A stretch of DNA of 64,000 nt from Hsuehochloa calcarea (GCA_036346395.1 CM070601.1:14381763-14445762); one strand, 5' to 3'; positions 36,084 through 47,745 are shown, counted from the stretch's first letter. Notes: a model not told the origin generated them from the letters alone. Program-made: numbers and translations.

Positions 36084-36938
36084 CTATCTAACCCAGTAGT
36101 ACGTGCTGCGCTCCCTCGCGGCGGCTCGCTGCTGCTGCATGCCCAGCTGCTCGTGGAACCACATGATGAACTCGTCAGCGCGCCTGTCCACCACGCCCCT
36201 CCCCTCCTCCTCGTCCTCCTCCCTTGCCGTGAACGGCGAGTCCGTGATCCGCACCTGCCGCGGCGCCGGCCCAGCCGCCGGCGTCCACGGCACCGCGCTC
36301 TCCAGGTCGCCGTCGTCGTCGTCGTCGTCGCTGTCCGTCGCCTCGGCCGCCTCCTTGACGTCCATCAGCTCGAACAGCCTCGTCACAGCCGCGGCCGAGG
36401 TGTACTCCGCCGCCGCCGGACGGTCGTGGCCCCCGGCTCCTTGGTGCAGGCGCAGGCGGCGCTGCGCGTGGCGGCGCTTGTGCAGCGGCGTGCTGCTGCA
36501 GCTGAACTCGACCTCGCGGGGGCGGTACTGGTACTGGTGCACGGCGGCGGCGGGGTCCATGGACCGGCACGACAGCGAGGAGAGGCCGGAGGAGCCGCCC
36601 GTCGCACTGCCGCGGTGTCCGGCACCGGCGCGCGGGTACGGGTGCACCACAGCCGCAGCCGGATCCATGGACCGGCAGGAGAGCGTTGTCGACAGGTACG
36701 TCAGCGCCGGGTGCTCCCGCACGGCGGCGGCGAGGCCGTCGTGGTGGTTCCGCTTGGACAGAAGCTGGTGCAGGTGGACCCAGAGCGCGGCGAGCTTGGG
36801 CTGGTGCTTGCCGAGGCCCTTGACGAGGACGAGGTAGACGGCGCGCAGCACGCGCCACAGCTTCTTGGCGCTCACTTCAGGGATCTGCTCGTGACGTGGG
36901 CCACCTCCCGATTCCATTGGCGCCTGGTCACTGCTCAT
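36084..36938 (-). CDS. DUF761 family protein
   Basis: A single-exon 284-residue protein with a plausible start (MSSDQAPMES) and stop. The N-terminal part (residues ~22-65: SAKKLWRVLRAVYLVLVKGLGKHQPKLAALW) is amphipathic or hydrophobic. The middle has a duplicated motif, LSCRSMDPAAAV, at about residues 85-96 and 122-133, and a basic HKRRHAQRR. An acidic run (DSDDDDDDGD) follows. The C-terminus has the DUF761 signature RADEFIMWFHEQLGMQ. Proteins of this plant-only family (cotton fibre / Avr9-Cf-9 rapidly elicited type) have no firmly known biochemical role. High GC matches an intact grass gene. The 329-codon open frame on the opposite strand (36075-37064) is its shadow. Confidence 0.85.
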   Translation of the reverse strand: MSSDQAPMESGGGPRHEQIPEVSAKKLWRVLRAVYLVLVKGLGKHQPKLAALWVHLHQLLSKRNHHDGLAAAVREHPALTYLSTTLSCRSMDPAAAVVHPYPRAGAGHRGSATGGSSGLSSLSCRSMDPAAAVHQYQYRPREVEFSCSSTPLHKRRHAQRRLRLHQGAGGHDRPAAAEYTSAAAVTRLFELMDVKEAAEATDSDDDDDDGDLESAVPWTPAAGPAPRQVRITDSPFTAREEDEEEGRGVVDRRADEFIMWFHEQLGMQQQRAAARERSTYYWVR

Positions 36939-37082
36939 CTCGGCTCTCGGCTCTCGGCTACCTTGTCTCCTTTCTCGTTTTGGAAAATTCCGATGTTTTT
37001 GGCCTTGTTCTTAGGACTAATGCTCTTTCTACTAGTTTGTGTTTGTGACACGATTGGAGCTTAGGGAGGAAAGGAGAGAAAG

Positions 37083-37094
37083 GGTATTTAAAGG
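37083..37094 (-). promoter_or_regulatory. TATA-like box of the DUF761 gene
   Basis: Minus-strand CCTTTAAATACC lies about 150 bp upstream of the start codon at 36938. This spacing fits a short 5' UTR. Called from position and sequence only. Confidence 0.35.
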
Positions 37095-37099
37095 AGAGT

Positions 37100-38480
37100 G
37101 CACATTAATACCAAGGAGAATTATTGGTTTAATAGTACAAGTACGTAATGTAAATGTCCTCGTATTGTTCTTTCTGTGTTTTGATTTGCTTGTTTCATGA
37201 CGTGTAGGCTGTAGCTAGCCAGGTGGTCGCGCCATCAGCACAAGCTTGCGTGTCAGATCAGATCTAATTTGCATGGGAGTAGTAGCTTCCAAACCATGCA
37301 GCCTTTTGGAGAAGCTCGAACAAATATACCACTAGTGCTAATGGCAATGGAGTAACACTGTAACAAATGGTAAAATACAGTGTGTTTGTAAATGTACAAC
37401 TTGGTTAATTCAATTAGGTAATAGTTGTCGAATGACTCGTGTCCAGTATCTTGTAGGGTTGAGTATAGGAGCACATTTGCTAAATAATTTTTCTGAGGGT
37501 AAAGAATTTCCATGGTTTCATTTAGCATATGTATGGAAAAATAAAGGCTCCGCGAGAGTAGTGCTTAATTTCTGTACTTCCCCAAAAATTAAATTGTAAA
37601 AAAAAATCTTGACGTTGTTTAATGAAATCAAGAATAATACGGAGGCTTTCCTTGATTTCATCATCTACCTTAAATTAGGTTTAGACAATTAGGATCTTTT
37701 CGAGTGTTAGAGCATAGGTCGATGGGAATTGAAGAAATGGCTAGAAAAACCTCAATCATTGTAGGCATGCTTGGGCCCATCGACAGGAGTACGAAGAAAA
37801 GGGCACCTGAACTTTTCATTAACTAGTGTCATTAGCCCATACGGCCGGGATCATCATGATGAATTGATGCCGTATTCAAATATAAAAGAACAGCGCCATG
37901 AACGCTCGGCAAACTAGCGATAAAATGGGATTTTAACATTGAAGAGAATCAACGTCACATGCCAGATCGATCAAGCTAGCTAGCGCGAAACATTTATCGT
38001 TATAATTTCTTGAAAAAGAATCTTGTCATGAAGAAAAGTTTAGCAGGTTAACATAACAATATATAGAAATGAATTGTGCAGGGCAAACATATAGTATCTA
38101 GCAATATTGTATCGAAGATGAATGTATTCGATCGATCAAGTTATGAAAAAAAAAATACTAAAAAGAAGAATGTATAACATATGTCTTTCTCCCCTCCATG
38201 GATTAATTATGACACAAACAAGTGGAATTTTGATATCACTATCCAAATTTAATGGCACAGCACCAATTATACACAGCCTCTGTCCAGCTCAAACAAACAG
38301 CTAATGACCAGCAGCACCTGTTGCCATGGTGTTTAGTATGTAAGTGGTGTTCCCATGCACCTGTTCACAATATTAATCAGGCCTATACATGTGTTTAATA
38401 TTTTTTGCTAGAAATATACAAGTTTAATTCTAACACTATTAATATTGTTGAGGTTGCGGGTTCAAACCCCATCAAAATTC
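37100..38480. other. No gene seen; upstream of DUF761 gene
   Basis: AT-rich sequence with only short open frames (at most 91 codons). Near 38451-38475 the word GCGGGTTCAAACCCC resembles a Pol III B box, but no tRNA fold surrounds it. Confidence 0.4.
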
Positions 38481-38481
38481 C

Positions 38482-38526
38482 CATATATATATATATATAT
38501 ATAATTGATATATATATATATATATA
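38482..38526. repeat. (TA)n microsatellite
   Basis: Runs of alternating T and A broken by one AATTG. The tract follows a short GCGGGTTCAAACCCC sequence. Confidence 0.85.
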
Positions 38527-38801
38527 ATCTTGATTGTTGGATCTATATTGAACAACCAAGATTAATGAGTGCTAAGATGCAAATCATTTAATCATCTTGC
38601 ATGCTACCATCTTCAATGCGTCTTCATTAATGCGCATCTATGCTCCCACATCCAATGTCCTACATTAATACGCCTTCATTAATTAGTCCATGCTCCCACA
38701 TTAATCTTAGTTGTTAATCCGCCTTCATCCATTAATCAAGATCTTATTGTGCAATCCTCCAACTCAATTACTATTTGCACTAGATATGTTCCCATATATA
38801 T

Positions 38802-38868
38802 AGAACTGTTAATGGAGCTTATATATAAAGAAGAAGAAGAAATGGTGATAAGCTCCGTCAACAGTTCT
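38802..38868. other. Short hairpin, 19-bp arms
   Basis: AGAACTGTTAATGGAGCTT at 38802-38820 pairs with AAGCTCCGTCAACAGTTCT at 38850-38868 (17 of 19 positions), leaving a 29-bp loop rich in GAAGAAGAA. It may be a small foldback remnant or a small-RNA precursor; function unknown. Confidence 0.4.
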
Positions 38869-39619
38869 ACTTGGATTATGTTTGCTTACCAATGTTGTAA
38901 TCGTGCCTGAAGTGTGCGGGTAAGTTTAGCATTTTGACCAATTCAGACAGCTACGGCCTCACGGGTTTAATTCGCGCGGAAAAGATGTTTTAGAAGACAA
39001 GGAGAAAGCTCTATGCAACAATACTTCGGTCAGTTTTGATGGACTCGAGAGGTTGATCACTTAAGCTAGATATTTTTTTGGTGGCATTTAAGACTCGCTC
39101 GAGGCCCACAAATGTGACTGGTGGTCGATCCGGTGCTGATTGTAGTAATTAATCAACAGGAGATTTAGGTATGGTTTATTTGGGGAACCGAAATAATTAG
39201 GCCTAACCAAACTAGGCTGGCCTAACGTATATCTTTGTTTGGCAAAAAAAAAATCTAGTTAGTCCAAAAAATAGTTTAGCTCCATCTAAAAAATATATTT
39301 TGTTTAGCTGTATTAGGAGTTATACATATATAGTAGGAAAAGAGGTAGACGAGTTACTTTAAGAAGGTTAGCTTATTCTACATATCTGGCTATCGGGTTA
39401 GTCTAACCATAAGCTAATTAAAAAGGTCAAAGTGTTTTGACGAGGTTAAAGAAATTAATCCTCTCATTTTGTGACCCGGAGATGTTTAGCTCTCACCTTA
39501 ATTAACCCAGAAGCAAAGGGCCCTTAGTGATCTTCTTCACGACTCCACTTAACTTGTTAGGGGTGTTTGGACGAGAGGATTACTTCATGATTTAATTCAA
39601 AATTTGAAACAAAACCGAA

Positions 39620-39930
39620 GGCCCCGTTTGGTTAGGGTTAAAAAGTGGGTTAGGGTTTAATCCGCCAAACACCCTCGGGTTAGGAAGGGTTGACTTAACC
39701 CGGCCAGTTAAAGCCTTTTAACCCTCCAAACCTAGGGTCAAGTGAACCCACCAAATTAGTAGAATAAGTTAACCCAACACAACTAACCCTTCTAGTTTAT
39801 GTTTTTCTATAGCGAACCCACCTAATCTAGATAAAATCTCATTTATATTAACAAGGTTGATTGCCACAAAATTTAAGTTAAGCCAACTTAGTTATGTTAA
39901 AGTTAGTTAATCCCGGATCCAAACGGGGGC
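39620..39930. mobile_element. MITE with GGCCCCGTTTGG ends
   Basis: Terminal inverted repeats GGCCCCGTTTGG (39620-39631) and CCAAACGGGGGC (39919-39930) match apart from one base. The interior has many AACCC/GGGTT words in both orientations, for example GTTAGGGTT and AACCCTCC, as in grass MITEs of PIF/Harbinger or hAT type. No clear target duplication was found (TAA follows the right end; the left side lacks it). Confidence 0.6.
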
Positions 39931-41169
39931 TAAGTATCTGGATCAACAAACCCCCTTTCGAACAGACACGAGCAAAATTCGACCCGTTATCCCCGGCCCA
40001 ATTGTTCTATTTGAGCCTGCCTGGGCGTAGCCTGGACTCGATCGCCCTGAACCCAAGCGTAGTCTTGAGCTTTGCCGGTGGCCGGGCATGCATAGGATAT
40101 TAGCAGTGTTGGTTTCATGGACTGGTTACCCCATTGGCACCGGATCAGCTCCCGCCGGTTCGTTCCAGAAAGCAAAAGGTCGATTCTTTCCTAGTGTCAA
40201 ATCAACAAAGCATTGCGATTGGGTGAACCATTTTATTTTCTCCGTGATTTGCAATCATATAAAACTCGTGATTATATACATCGTCAAAATTGCAGTCACA
40301 GTACAAACAAGATCAGCGGAAAGGAAGAGGGTAGCTAGGCTTAAACGAGGTGAAGCCTAGCTAGTTACACGAACAGCAATCGCGAGGATGCGTGTGCGTC
40401 GATTTGCAGTTTTGGAGGTGCATGAAGCTGCCGGCTGTGGGGCGCTAGCTGTTGGCCATGACACGCCGACCATAACGTACACCATGGGATAATGACAAGA
40501 GCAGCCATTTAATTGCTCCAGGATCTGAACATATATGCCATACACACTGCATATACACCTGCTGTTTGGGAACCATACCAAAAGGAGCACTGGCAAATAA
40601 AGCTAGCAACACGTATATGCGCATGCATCGGTACTCCTATTGGGTTAGGTGAGAGGTCGCGGCGTACATCATGCATGCATGAACCACATGATCTAAACGT
40701 ACGACATGTACGTACATATATATATATACACATATATAGCCATAGAAGAACATGCATATATCCATCACAAGTGCACAACACGTTACCAAGAACTTAATTT
40801 CCCTGTACAGCAGTAAGTATATACGCATGTACGTGCGTTATCCAATAGACCAATTAATACACTACTAAGATCTGATGATATATGTTACTGGCAGGATGCA
40901 TGGATAATAGTCATGACCGCACAGCTAGCACATATCGTACACCTACGTACGTATAGCATGTGTAAATATATACCTTCTCGAAGACATGCAAGATCAATCA
41001 CTACCAGTCTAGCTACTACAGGCATGTCCTACATACATAAGATTCGTACGTACATACCAGTATATCACCGCAGTGAGTACGTGGCGAGCTAATACATGCG
41101 CGCGTACTAGCTAGCTAGTGCATGTTAATTTGTTGGTCTCAGGATGAGATCGTCGATCGATAATAATCG
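39931..41169. other. No gene seen; 3' flank of DUF1677 gene
   Basis: AT-rich with many TGCATGC and TACGTAC words, common in grass intergenic DNA. Open frames of 60-95 codons overlap on both strands without domains. Confidence 0.4.
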
Positions 41170-42013
41170 TCAGACGTACGGCAGCGCGCAGCTGTTCGTG
41201 CGGCTCATCTTGGGGCCGGCGCCGCCGCAGGAGGAGGGGAGCGGCAGCGCGGCGGTGGCGCGGTGCTGGCAGCTCTTGCGCGCGATGTCGCGCATGGAGC
41301 TGGCGAGGGACAGCTTGGGGTTGAGCCGGACGGTGGAGTTGAACCGCTCGCACAGCGCGGCGTGCGCCTCCACGGCGCCGCCCACGGTGAGCGCCGGCTC
41401 GCGCTTCTGCCGCTCCTTGACGGCCTCCGAGCACAGCCCGCACACCCACTTGCCGTGGAAGTGCTCCCGCACGCGCCCGATGTACGTCGGCGTGCACTCC
41501 TCCGCCATCCCGCAGCACTCGCACTGCACGCTCCGCGCCTCCTGCTGCTGCTTCCTACCCTCGCCCACCGGCTCGCCGCCGTCCGAGCTCGACCACTGCA
41601 GATCACCCTGCATGCATATGCACACCTCAGTCATTACAAGACCAGATCAGTAGGTAGTAGTTTACACATGCACGTCCGCACCTAGCCCCTGTCCTGCCCA
41701 TGCATCGCACGGCCCGGCCGGCCGGCTCCACCTGCCAGTTACCTAGCACACACAAACATAACCCATGCCCCATGACAGGTGATTGTTTACTTGTCATGGT
41801 GGTCAACCCCAGCTTAGGTGATAGAAAGCACAAATTAACACTTCAATAACAGTTTTATATTTGACATTAACTCGGAAGGATCAATTCATGGATATGCATG
41901 TGCCGCTGATCAATAGAAAATTAAGGCGTAACCAACAGGTAGCTTAGCTAGAGATCGGTACGTACCGACGGTGCCGTGGGGGGCTCTGCCTGTCTCGTTA
42001 AACGCCAAGGCAT
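41170..42013 (-). CDS. DUF1677 family protein, two exons
   Basis: Exon 1 is 42013-41966 (16 codons, MPWRLTRQAEPPTAPS), with donor GTACGT. Exon 2 is 41607-41170 (145 codons plus stop), after TGCATGCAG. The junction is in phase 0, giving 161 residues. The core reads CECCGMAEECTPTYIGRVREHFHGKWVCGLCSEAVKER, the DUF1677 signature with a Cys-rich pattern (CxCC, then CxxC) that could bind metal. The tail LASSMRDIARKSC is also conserved in the family. The family is plant-specific with no settled function. The start at 42013 is preferred over an ATG at 41634 because the latter lies in the intron and its nine residues are not family-like. Read by eye. Confidence 0.8.
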
Positions 42014-42156
42014 TCCCTTACGACAAATGGACTCACTCTCTCGAACCTTCCTAGTTCCTTCCTTAAGCAACTTTATATGACCTATATACTAATTAAAGCA
42101 GTTAGCCTGATCACCTGTGTGCACACCAATAGCTAGCTCGGCCTGCTTCCAGGCCC

Positions 42157-42164
42157 TATTTATA
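42157..42164 (-). promoter_or_regulatory. TATA box of the DUF1677 gene
   Basis: Minus-strand TATAAATA, about 145 bp upstream of the start codon at 42013 and in the expected direction. A transcription start near 42130 would give a short 5' UTR. Confidence 0.6.
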
Positions 42165-42340
42165 GATGCAAGCAAGGCTGGTCCTGGCCCACAGGATCAC
42201 AGGATAAATCCCATGGAAATCGGCTCAAAAGGGGACGAACCTCTCGGCGAGCAAGTTGGGCCAGGCAAATGTTGCTGAATAACCGAGGGCCATTAGGTAA
42301 TTTCTCGTTTGAGATAATAAGAAATGGAAAAGGAAAAGAA

Positions 42341-42457
42341 AGGTGGAGCCCACCTGTCGGCGAGAGAAGAGGAAGAGATAAGATTGGAGACTGAAGAATG
42401 GTGGGGCTCACCTGTCGGCGAGAGAAGAGGAAGAGATAAGCCTGGAGACTCAGTCTC
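42341..42457. repeat. 59-bp tandem duplication
   Basis: Two units share CACCTGTCGGCGAGAGAAGA followed by GGAAGAGATAAG, with period 59. They differ at several positions (for example GAGCCCACC against GGGCTCACC). Non-coding. Confidence 0.7.
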
Positions 42458-43118
42458 CCGCCGTATCCTTACATGTGTGCGGCTTGGGTTGCACTTGAGC
42501 GTGGCGGCGCTCTCTCGAGCGGGAGTGACACTGGAGGCACGAGCGGCCCATGCGCTTCGGCGCCGGCCGTTGGCTGCCACCGCGTGGCTCCCCTCCTCCG
42601 TCTCCTTAAGGTGGCCCCTTTTTCTCTCTTCCTAACCCCCCCCCCCCAACAGTGCGCTCTGTCCTCCTCTTTTGGTTCTACTTCTCCGATTTGGTTTCTG
42701 TTCTTGAGACTACTACTACAAAAAAAGGTTAATACGGGACGCCTCATCACGCATCGCTGACAAAAACTATCAAGATTATACAATCACGCATGCTTTGGTT
42801 TAGCGATCGTGCGTATTCTTGGGTCGTTAAAAACTATCTGTGAAGAGGTAATATCACAGACAGTTCATATTAAAAACCATCTGTGAAGTATCATCGACGA
42901 TTCTGAACAAGAACCGTCTGCGATATTACTAAATATCACATACGGTTTGTGGTTAGAAGTGTCTGTGATATGTTCAATGTTTCGGCTCCCGCGCGACACA
43001 TCTCTTCGTCTCGCGCACCGACGTTACTCCTTGTTTTATAATAATGATCATCGCTCGCCAGGGTGAGCACGCACGATATTGAATACGTACGCAGCTAGCT
43101 ATAGTACCGTCGCGCGCC

Positions 43119-44069
43119 ATGGTGAGCACGCAGAGCATGACGGCAAGGACCAAGGCGAGGAGGTCGGCGATCGCTATCACTCCTCCTCACGATGTCGTCG
43201 TCCACATCATCAACCTCCTGGCCGCAAGCTCTCCTCAGCCCATGACTGACCTCTGCAACCTACGAGCCACGTACGTATTTATATGCCTACAAAAGTATGT
43301 ACTACTATTTGTAGCGGCAACCAATCCATGCATGCATACATGTTGCTATTTTTTATATTATTTTTTAGAGAAATAAGTCACTAATCTGACTAGCAACAAC
43401 GCCCTTAATTTGGTCTTAATTTTGCATTTGCTTAATTTTCTCTTATGGAGTAATTCTTGTATTAAAATTCTGATGTCTTGAATTGTGTACGTATATTGGA
43501 GTTGCAAGGCCATGTACAAAGCGTCCAAGGAGCGCTTCGTGGGGAGGCGCGTGGCACTGGAGCTGGAGAAGGCAATGAAGTGACTAGACATCGAGCGCTA
43601 TCTCACCGTCATCAATCACCTGGCTGGCGCCAGCAACCCGGAGGCCTGCTTCATCGTCGATATCATGCTCGTCTTTGCACACCAGGACATGCAGTGCGGC
43701 CTCGTGTGCCTCAACCGGGCGCCCGTTGTCGGCCACAAGGCTGCGGCCTACGTGCTCGGCCTCCTCCTCTACACGGCTGGCGAGGCACACAACATTGGGA
43801 AGCACTACATAAGCCAAGACGACGGCGGGTGCGAGACGACCAAGAAGACCAACCGGGAGTGCAGGCGGTGCCGGAGGCTCGCTGCGGACGCGGTCCGAGA
43901 GGTTACGTCGAAGAAGATGGCCGGACCGTAGGGCTGGGTGTTGGCGCTGCCGGAGGATGGCCAACGATGAACGAGCACCGGCTGTAGTGTGACGGAATGG
44001 GGCGACTACGTCTTCTTCTGCAGCGACGACTGCAGGATTAAGCATGAGTACGCCAAATTCTTTGCACAG
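43119..44069 (+). pseudogene. Captured F-box-like gene fragment
   Basis: Exon 1 is 43119-43270 (MVSTQSMTARTKARRS..., then DVVVHIINLLAASSPQPMTDLCNLRAT), with donor GTACGT. Exon 2 starts at 43502 and reads CKAMYKASKERFVGRRVALELEKAMK. It then meets an in-frame TGA at 43581 where family members have Trp. The frame continues with YLTVINHLAGASNPEAC, then HQDMQCGLVCLNRAPVVGHKAAAYVLGLLLYTAGEA, TAG at 43929, TGA at 43969, and a last Cys-rich stretch (CSDDCRIKHEYAKFF). This resembles grass F-box proteins with a Sel1-like middle and a C-terminal zinc-binding tail. Three stops show it is dead. It sits between CACTA ends. Confidence 0.7.
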
Positions 44070-44995
44070 GTGTTGAACTACTTATCATAAAATTATGGTT
44101 TTAGCAAATATTTAGATATAATTTCAGTAGTAATAATCATAGTTAAAGCATATTTTCAGCGGTTAAATTTCTTGAAGACTTCAATCCATATACTAAATTG
44201 ACTTTTCAACCATCTTGAAGTCATGATCCATGGATTGTGTCTTTTCCACGGTGGTCGAAAAGTCAATTTGTTATGTGGAATGTATCTTTATTTCTACGAT
44301 TTTACCCATAGTGGAAGAACTCCAAGGACCGATTATTTCTTCTAAAGAAATCTATTCGGACTTGAGACGGTTAACGTTCCTTTTCCTATCTCTTCGAAAA
44401 AAAGTAGTTTTGTTTCAATCACAGATGGTTCTACTTTAGAACCGTCTATGATGTATATTATCACAGATAATTATTTATTGGAACCGTCTGTGATATGTAT
44501 TTATCACAAACGGTTCTACTTTATAATCGTATGTGATGTCCAACCCTAGGGTACTTTGCCCGCGCCCCCCACTCAAACGATTTCGCTACCCAAATCCCAT
44601 TATATATACTGCCTGCACGCTCCCAACTACCGCAGATCGATTTTGCCGCCTCCTCCAAACCGAAGCGGCACCGCCTCCCCCAAATCGATCGAAGCACCCC
44701 ATCCCCCTGACAGCGCTGACTACCGCCGTGAGCTCCTCCGCCTCCGGTTGTGAAGCTACGGTTCACTGCACAAGGCACTCTTCTCGTAAGAGTGTCTTGT
44801 GCGGTGTCACCGTCATGACACAATGGTGACGCTGCCGTCGCCTCTCCTTCATTGCCGATGATATCCCCCATTCGATCCCCTCCCCACTCGTCCTTGATGC
44901 TTGGATCTGAAATTATGAAATTGATGGATGGATAGGGTTTTGACTGTGTAAATCTTGATTCTTGTGCATGTGAAAATAAATTGTTGATGCTTCTA

Positions 44996-45340
44996 GTTCT
45001 TTGGGTGCGGCGGAGGTGGAGTCTGGCGGCGATGTGGGCGGCAAACTGGTGCATTTCAATGGGCTAATGGCGTTCATGGACGATGACTTGCTGTGCTCGA
45101 CTGCAGAGATCATGCGGAAGAGCACGTACGGGACGGTGTACAAGGCAACGCTAGAGGACGATAGCTTGGTGGTCGTGAAGAGGCTGAGGGAGAAGATCAC
45201 CAAGGGCCATAAGGAGTTCGGGGCTGGGGCAGCGGTGCTTAGCCTTGAGGGCATACTACTTGGGGCCAAAGGGGGAGAAGCTACTAGTGTTCAATTTCAT
45301 GCCCAAGGGGAGCCTTTCTACACTCCTTCATGGTGAGATT
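44996..45340 (+). pseudogene. Captured receptor-like kinase fragment (IMK type)
   Basis: Reads GGKLVHFNGLMAFMDDDLLCSTAEIMRKSTYGTVYKATLEDDSLVVVKRLREKITKGHKEF. This is the start of the kinase domain of plant LRR kinases of the IMK/MRLK type: the nucleotide-binding loop region (STYGTVYKA) and the ATP-anchoring Lys (VVVKRL) are visible. About 10 residues are missing after AAVL. The sequence then resumes in another frame as RAYYLGPKGEKLLVFNFMPKGSLSTLLHG. No catalytic loop follows. It lies within the CACTA-like element, probably picked up as a fragment. Confidence 0.75.
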
Positions 45341-45454
45341 TCTGCTTTGCTATATATGCTCTTCAGGATTCTTAGTTCATTAATTCAGCTACTAAGTAGT
45401 TTATTAGTTCCTTCTATATATGCCTTTCTGCTGGCATTAAGGTTTCTCTAACTC

Positions 45455-45670
45455 TCCCTCCTCCCTCGAGCACGTCGCAGCTGTCCTCGACGCCGCCTCC
45501 TCCCCCGAGCCCGCCGTCTCCTCCCTGAGCACGAGCCGCCGCCTCCCCGAACCCGGCACCCTCCTCCCCAAGCCTAGCAAGCCTCCTCCCTCGAGCCCGC
45601 TGCCTCTTCCCCGAGCACGAGCCGCCACCTCCTCGAACCCGACGCCCCTCCTCCCCCGAGCCCGGCACAG
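45455..45670. repeat. Degenerate GC-rich minisatellite
   Basis: Repeated CTCCCCGAGC-CG-GCCGCC-like words, with CCGAGCACGAGCCGCC seen at least twice. Overlapping minus-strand open frames here are Gly/Arg/Glu-rich by composition only. Confidence 0.5.
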
Positions 45671-46255
45671 GCTGAGCTCAAATCCATTCGAGAATAGTTT
45701 GCGTACTTCTTGTTGAGTGAGGTCATAAAGCCAGATTGGGAGTTCCACATGTAGATTGAACTTAACGATACATGCGTGTATTTGTTCATGAATGGTTAAT
45801 TTTAGTTCATTTGAGTTAATTAATTTGTAAAATGGATGTGCTTGTTCTGGTGAATTGGATGTATACATGTACTTTTGTGTTTTTGCTTGTTTCAGAGGGC
45901 ATGGATAGCATTTCCTGAAGCTAGCCAATAAAAAGAAATAGATTTAGCAATACAAAAGAATATGTTCCTTAGGACAAACATTATGTGATACATCAGCTAT
46001 CACAGACGGTTTCATCTACAAACCGTCTGTGATACATCAGCTATCACAGACGATTTTATCTACAAACTCGTTTATGATAGTAGGCCTTCACAGATGTCTT
46101 CGACCAAAAACCGTGTGTGTTGTTACTTATCACAGAAGGCTCAAAAGCCGTATGTGATAATCACCTGTTATCACTGACACATAAAATTAGACGGATCAGA
46201 AATCGTCTGTGATGATAGTTTAGAATCGTCTGTGATGACCCTTTGTGTAGTAGTG

Positions 46256-47740
46256 TTTTGAGAGCCGTTGTGCCGCTGTGGTGGGACTCAGCACCGTCAG
46301 CAGTGAGGACTGGTTTCCCCTCTCCTTGATCATCTCAGTTTTCTCTCTTGCTTCCTCTCCCTATTGAGGTGAGGTGAGGGCTTCGATTTGCGCCGATTGG
46401 AGGTGGAACCGGTCGACTTTGGCTTGATCTTGAGTGGAAGAAGGCTTTCGGTTTTGGTGATTGGTACTCTATGGGTGCTTTCAGCCGGTGCATCCTCGAT
46501 TGGTTTTGTGCGGCATTCTTTGTACCTCGTCTTCGCACACTGGTGTGCCCTGGTTTGTGAAGTTGACATTGTATCTATGTCAACCTCGTTATGTATTCAC
46601 GGCACAGCGAAGCGATTGGTTTTCTGAGATATCGCATTTTGCATGCCTTGCCTAGTTCTACTCGGTGGCTTCAAGTGCATCCGCTTCGTGAATTTTCTGT
46701 TTTTTCATAATTGTATTACTTTACTAAAGTGTGTTGTGATAGTTGATTCTACATTTTGTAACTTTGACTGGTACCGGGAGACTTGGTTTAGTAATGTTGT
46801 AGGCTCGAATTAATGTTCGATGAGGATTATTGCCACTTGTGAAATTGGATTGACAGCATTAATTATAAATTAGATTTGAACTTGATGTTTGCAAATTGTT
46901 GTTGCTTGTCACAGCTTCGTTACTTTCATTTGGTTTGGTTGCCTCTCCGCTGACCGAATTTGGCTAGTGGTAATTTGTGTTTGTGCGCTGTGATATGCAT
47001 ATTCCTTCTATTGGCCGAAAGGACTAAATGATGTTTTGAGATCTTAGTTTTGCACTTTGAGATAATTACCCCCTTTCTGTTGGCCAAAAGTATTGAATGT
47101 TATTTATGACTTGTGAGATAACTCAATATCTGTTCTTGACAGAAGTATTGCATTCATTTCAGTTCAAAAGTCTGATTTATAGTGTTATATCTAATAAGTG
47201 AAGAATATAGACAAAAGTGGCGAGGATGCCAAAATCTAATCTTGAGCAGCCAGACATCCGAGAGCAAATAATCAAACATTTAAATATGAGTATTATGCTA
47301 ATTTTGTATATTTTTTAATCCTATGTTTTGAGCATACTATCATGTTTATTTATTTGACATGAAGAAACAATTACATGTTTATATGTTATTTTTGTTATTT
47401 ATATGCTGCAGCAATATACTTTAATTATGTTTATTGTTGTTAGAATTATATCTAAATATTTGCTAAATCCGCTAATTTTACAACAAATGTCATGTTAAAA
47501 GTTCACCAAAAAAAAAGTGCTCAAAATGTCCCATGCATCTGCCTGATCGATCTGCTGTGTTTGCGAGAAAAGTGCGCAAACACAGAGTAGACAGATCTTT
47601 TCAAGTTGCCAAATGGGCAGATTAGCCAGTAGCGCGCACTTGGAGTTGCCTTTAGTTTCTTTCTCATCAGTTACTACTGTTGAATGGAGTGAGACTCAGG
47701 ATACCAGCAGCTATCTGTCGATGATCTATCCATGTAAGTA
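46256..47740. other. No gene seen
   Basis: A short GC-balanced stretch (46260-46660) with an open frame of 79 codons and no domain, then AT-rich DNA. Nothing here is supported as a gene. Confidence 0.4.
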
Positions 47741-47745
47741 GTAAG

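Larger units (their letters stand above)
42709..46255. mobile_element. CACTA-like element carrying host gene fragments
   Basis: The right end reads GTAGTAGTG at 46255. The left end near 42709 reads ACTACTACTACAAAAAAAGG, a partial inverted match. Subterminal repeats of the CACTA kind, variants of TCACAGACGGTT and its complement AACCGTCTGTGA, cluster at 42840-42960 and 45980-46245, with a third cluster at 44410-44535. Between them lie an F-box-type pseudogene and a kinase fragment, both on the plus strand. No transposase was seen, so it is non-autonomous. The third internal cluster suggests nesting or two abutting elements. A clean 3-bp target duplication was not found. Confidence 0.65.

Noticed and set aside
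36075..37064. 329-codon open frame on the plus strand
   Set aside because: It lies entirely opposite the DUF761 gene; residues are Arg/Val/His-rich as expected of an antisense frame of GC-rich coding DNA, and no domain is seen.
38451..38475. GCGGGTTCAAACCCC as a tRNA or SINE B box
   Set aside because: No A box, no tRNA fold and no poly(A) tail at a proper distance; the word is a simple palindrome.
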